Source of the DNA: Sternotherus odoratus | Lineage: Eukaryota > Chordata > Testudines > Kinosternidae | Direction of reading: 5' to 3' | DNA length: 64,000 bases | NCBI GenBank assembly: GCA_032164245.1 | Contig: JAVMKO010000003.1 | Location: forward strand, 137,071,259-137,135,258 | Shown here: one piece after another, positions 60,490 through 64,000 of the stretch | How the letters are laid out: the number at the start of each line of letters is the position of its first letter | How positions within the stretch are numbered: the stretch's first letter is position 1 | Position numbers and translations under genes: made by a program | Notes under the pieces: generated by a model | The model's input: the letters and a program-made list of their open reading frames with translations, nothing else | What the model was told of the DNA's origin: nothing | Databases searched by the model: none

Positions 60490-60565
60490 TTATATGATGG
60501 GGTTACCTGCAATCACAAGGGACTGGACTTGATGTCCCTTCCAGTCCCACATCCTAAGCAAAACC
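60490..60565 (+). mobile_element. CR1 LINE 3' tail fragment
   Basis: The sequence gatggggttacctgcaatcac, gggactggacttgatgtccc and ttccagtccc matches a CR1 3' terminus. Confidence 0.65.
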
Positions 60566-61491
60566 ATAATCCAAACAATCAAATGACAAGCAAAAAGAAA
60601 AAGCGCTGCTGGGGGTGCACAGGGAGGCTAATGTATTTTAGAATAAACATTGACACCAGAGATTAAGTGATTCTGCTGCTAACATGTGCCAAAGGACAGC
60701 AATCAAGAGAAAACCTATAATACACATTTCTAGATCAGGTCAAATCGCATCAGGTAAGTCATTTTTCCTCTTGAGGGATGGAAAAACTCGGGAGATAAAA
60801 TTAATTTTTTTTAAACTATTGATTGAGTTTGCAAATCTAAATCTGTATCCACGACTGGCAAATATCTCCTTTTGCAAATGTTTTGTCAGTATTCTATGCC
60901 TACCACTAACAACGAAGTTGGAGAGGATAGGCATGGAGATGAAAGTGTGCTAGTAATGGACCAGTTAATTTTATTTTGATTAAACACATTGGGTCAGAAT
61001 TCCTTCCCTTCCACTGTGAAACCTGTGGGAAGAACTGAAGGGAAGGAATTCTCCTGTCACATTGGAGGATGCACTATTCTATGTATTTTTATGCATAGAA
61101 AAGATGTTTTACATCATTTTTAGAGTTTTGTTAATATAGTATATTTATACTTCTTAGTTTCTCTCCCTCTGAGTTCTGTGTTCTTGGACTCAAAAAGTAT
61201 TAAAGGTGCCTGGCTTTAAAGAGGGAGGGAGGCAAATAATAGGCTCCATAATAATCTGAGTAATTCTTTAAAATACCTCTAAAATACTCAGCTGAGGGGG
61301 GAACACATCTTACAACACATCATAATTCACAGTAATCTGTGGCAAGAGTTCTACCTAGGAGCAGAACAGTGTTTAATACCGTAATCATAAAAGTTGATCA
61401 CAATCCACTTGAAGACTTCCACTGAATTGCTAGGGATATGAACTTACAAAGTTTACAAACTAAAATGATCAGTAATATTCATTGACCTTAC

Positions 61492-61559
61492 CTTTTTAAG
61501 TCCCCAGAACAGAATATCTTTTTCCAACTCAAATTCTCTTTCAAGTTCTTCTTCATATT
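61492..61559 (-). CDS. HHAT: HHAT coding exon i in this window (N-terminal acidic stretch)
   Basis: This 68-bp exon supplies the last two bases of a Glu codon and then 22 codons. It reads YEEELEREFELEKDILFWGL and ends in LysLys, matching the acidic segment after the first membrane helix of HHAT (about residues 31-53 in human). The acceptor is cttggcag and the donor is AAG|gtaagg. Acidic residues dominate the first half, and Phe-Trp-Gly replaces the human Phe-Gly-Gly. A fold-back repeat fragment begins only about 49 bp upstream of the acceptor, so the branch-point region is squeezed between the repeat and the exon. The preceding exon, with the start codon, is outside the window. Confidence 0.93.
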
Positions 61560-61607
61560 CTGCCAAGAATAATATCCCCCATTAGTTACAGCTCACCAAC
61601 AAAAATA

Positions 61608-61683
61608 GGTTCAAGAATAGCAGCTGTGTTAGTCTGTATCCATAAAGAAAGTGAGGAATACTTGTAGCACCTTAGAGACTAAT
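61608..61683. repeat. fold-back repeat fragment next to HHAT exon i
   Basis: The sequence ggttcaagaatagcagctgtg ttagtctgtatcc...gtagcaccttagagactaatag matches one arm of the element at 45842. It begins about 49 bp from the exon i acceptor. Confidence 0.75.
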
Positions 61684-62902
61684 AGAAGTCAATGGGCCTG
61701 CAGTGTTAGCTTTTAAATAGTATGATATTTTTTGTATCTACCCAAAAACTAAACACACAGCAAGTGGGAAGAGATGTTCTTTATGCAGGAAGAAATCAAG
61801 GGTAAGGAGGGCAGAATCCACCCCCCAATCTTTAGGTCTGAACAAAATAGTCACTTCTGTAGTCCCTGGTCTTTCAGACTTGCACATCCCCAATTTCTGG
61901 CTGATGTATGCTTGTAATCATAGACCACTGATGCTGTCCCTGCCTCAACCCCACATTTGATCCATGCAGGGCTGGCACGCAGAGTAACCCAATTCCGCCA
62001 TACATCCAGTCATGCACAGTCACCCAATCCTCACACAGCAGAGCACACCGTTCTGCTGAATTGGGGGCCTTCCACAGCTTTTCATCCTTAATGCATGTTT
62101 TATTCTATTTCTCAAGAAAACAAAGCATGAAAATATGTTAGCTCATGGTCTGTTTTAGTGCAGACAATCACTTCCACAACTAAAATCTAAGCACCAGTGT
62201 GGTACTATGCTCACCAGTGTTAAAAAAAAAAAAATGATGAAGAAAGGCAGGGGAAGGATTTTTTTGTCTTATATAAACAAACTAAATATCACCGCAATTG
62301 ATGATCTAAGATTAAATACATATACCTCCCTAAACACTATTTAAGATATGAACTATTCACAGTCATTGATCACAAATACCATTAGAGACCTTCTAGCTTG
62401 TTTGTTTTTAAAGGTGTGGGGGGGGGGGGAAGACGCATATATTCTGCAAAAAGCAGATATGACCCATGAAATATCTAGCAGGTTCAGCTGAACTATTCCC
62501 ACAAGTGCATCCCAATCAAACTGTCCTCAAAGTCCACTTCAGATTCTGGCTGGTGAGAGGCTGCCTCAGAAATTCAAATGTTTAAATATGCTTAGTTGAG
62601 AAAAAGCTTGAAGTAAAAGACTGAATCCCTGATGAATCACCCCTCAGCTTTTCTGTGAAACTTCAATATCTATCTAAAGTTCAAGAGAACAAAGTTTCTA
62701 CCTCAGACTTTGTGAAAAAAGATAAATCGGGGGGAGATGTGGTCTTTTCTTATCTTGGAAAATTTCCCTCTTAACTCTAAGACCCTCCTAATCCAGTACT
62801 ACCAGGTACAGAACATCTATGAAGATACTGTACTTTTACAGGTTGTACTGGAATGGGAGCAAGCTTCTGTAGAAGCAACATTGGAAATGTGCTGTTCCAT
62901 AG

Positions 62903-63274
62903 TGTAACCGGGCTCTTGCCGGTCCTCCCACAAAAACTCCCAGAAACCAACCAAATGCAGCACCTATGTCCTTTTATTGTTTGTGTCCAGCCCCACCACC
63001 TACTATTTACATAGATTACAGAGCCAACACTCTGGGAGCCCACTAGCTTCCCAGCAAGCAGGGATCTAGAGCCCCACACTCCTTCCTTTCTTGTCTCTCC
63101 CCTGCTTCCTTCCAGCCAGCTTTATATATAGAAGGCTGGCTGCCCAGGCTTGCAGGTGCCTCCCCTCAGATAATTTGGACATGGCCTCCCAGCCAGCCCC
63201 AACTAATACCTTTTTTAACCAGTGCTGGGCTAACAGGGGCCTGGCTTGGTTCTCCTAGCCAGCACCCCATTACA
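62903..63274 (-). mobile_element. solo LTR with 5-bp target duplication
   Basis: The termini are TGTAAC and GTTACA-like (TGTAACCGGG at the left, CCCCATTACA at the right), with catag on both sides (62898-62902 and 63275-63279). On the minus strand a TATA-like ctatatataaag (near 63121-63131) precedes a poly-A signal (62973-62978) by about 150 bp. This gives the orientation, which is the HHAT sense. It is 372 bp long and without genes. Confidence 0.9.
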
Positions 63275-63329
63275 CATAGGCATACACAAAACCTTGTCTT
63301 CCTATAATAATGCTTAGTATTTAGATAGC

Positions 63330-63500
63330 ACTTTATACATGCAAAGCACTGCAGACACATTAAGGTCTTAATTAATCAGTTCTTGCAAAGCCCCCTGAGG
63401 TAAGCAGGTCAGTATTATCCCTTATTTACACATGCGAAGACAGGTGACAGAATTTCAAAGCCACAAACCAAGTAAGTAAAATCAGGATTAGAACTCTAGC
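63330..63500. repeat. possible MIR-like remnant
   Basis: The segment gcaaagccccctgaggtaagcagg, tattatcccttatttaca, ggtgacagaatttcaaagccac and aggattagaactc follows the MIR core order loosely. Confidence 0.4.
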
Positions 63501-64000
63501 CAGAGAAACCCCTCAGCTTCCATTTGTTAAATCAACTTAATTAACTGACGAGACCTATAGTGTTGAGAGCATTCTCTTCAAACGGCTTCCCTATGATCTT
63601 CAGTGGTTTCTATTTCACCTTTTAATTACATCATATTCAGACTCTTTTAGAAACCATGACAGAATGGATTCTCTTCTTCCAAAACTGCAATTTTGGTCAA
63701 AAGTTACATTGCCCACTACTCGGCCTGTGCAACTGTATGATCTTTTCATTGTTATCCTTCTTCTTTCCCCTACTGTTTGTTGCATCTACTTGTTGCATCT
63801 TGTAATATTTTACACCCTGATCCTGCAAACTGCTCCAAGCAGGCAAACTCTTGTGCCTTTACAGAGCCTCTAGCCAATAAAGCTTTGTGTGCAGGCAGGG
63901 GTCCACTCACACAGAACAGCTGTTTGGAGCAGGGATCTCGAATCTTCCTATTTGCTTCACAATTGGGTGCTGATGCTGATTGGGGCTCTGGGTGCTACTA

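Larger units (their letters stand above)
7738..61559 (-). other. HHAT: HHAT gene, central part (six coding exons and their introns)
   Basis: HHAT is a multi-pass endoplasmic-reticulum MBOAT acyltransferase that attaches palmitate to the N-terminal cysteine of Hedgehog proteins. Six minus-strand exons translate into one continuous protein segment that I recognise as HHAT. Phases agree at every junction (0, 0, 0, 0, 1), all introns are GT-AG, and exon lengths match the human protein residue for residue, except for one codon fewer in one loop. The start-codon exon lies beyond 61559. The exons after 7738, which carry the catalytic Asp and His (Asp339 and His379 in human numbering, from memory), lie off the left edge, so the catalytic site cannot be judged here. 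The cysteines equivalent to human Cys188, Cys242 and Cys324 are all kept. No stop or frameshift was seen, so the gene appears intact. Confidence 0.95.

Noticed and set aside
1..64000. CRISPR arrays, tRNA or rRNA genes, bacterial-type operons
   Set aside because: No regular spacer-repeat array, no cloverleaf with A and B boxes outside decayed SINEs, and no rRNA-like sequence was seen. The window is a vertebrate intron landscape.

Overview
The window looks like vertebrate nuclear DNA, most probably from a turtle. It is intron-rich and AT-rich. It is packed with CR1 LINEs, solo LTRs, a DIRS-type element, a Helitron, hAT and Harbinger-like MITEs, and long fold-back palindromes of kinds I associate with testudine genomes. 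The organism call is inference from repeat content, and no database search was possible. No bacterial-type operons, CRISPR arrays, tRNA or rRNA genes were seen.

One real protein-coding gene is present: the central part of HHAT (hedgehog acyltransferase, an MBOAT-family membrane enzyme), on the minus strand. Six consecutive coding exons can be read with exact GT-AG sites and matching phases. In transcript order they are 61492-61559, 50992-51105, 42615-42809, 37631-37843, 27800-27971 and 7738-7888. Together they encode about 271 residues, equivalent to roughly residues 31-336 of the ~493-residue human protein. The first coding exon lies beyond the right edge. The exons with the catalytic Asp and His lie beyond the left edge. 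Introns are about 10.4, 8.2, 4.8, 9.7 and 19.8 kb.

Everything else is intronic. Left part (1-24 kb): a complete small Helitron (3.86-4.52 kb), a decayed DIRS element with a tyrosine-recombinase remnant (5.2-6.9 kb), LTR-like sequence, a Tigger-like MITE (13.4 kb), a decayed CR1 split by a solo LTR (17.4-19.1 kb), and a three-level nest of insertions (22.1-23.4 kb). Middle (24-43 kb): fold-back palindromes, several hAT elements (two with perfect 8-bp target duplications), a decayed R2-like endonuclease fragment (31.4-31.8 kb), a solo LTR (34.7-35.2 kb), a CpG-rich hairpin region (39.7-40.4 kb), and a young CR1 with a still-open reverse-transcriptase frame about 55-65 bp from an HHAT splice donor. 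Right part (43-64 kb): a TA-flanked element with an internal GC-rich duplication (47.6-48.3 kb), a 1.1-kb solo LTR with a recognisable promoter (48.7-49.8 kb), a second short hAT MITE, two inverted copies of a MIR-containing unit, a triple-hairpin Harbinger-like MITE (60 kb), and another solo LTR (62.9-63.3 kb).

The most interesting unexplained item is an 82-bp open segment with good splice sites in the HHAT sense (34447-34528), just downstream of a same-sense solo LTR. No new multi-gene system was found. The novelty is in transposon structure and its closeness to HHAT splice sites.
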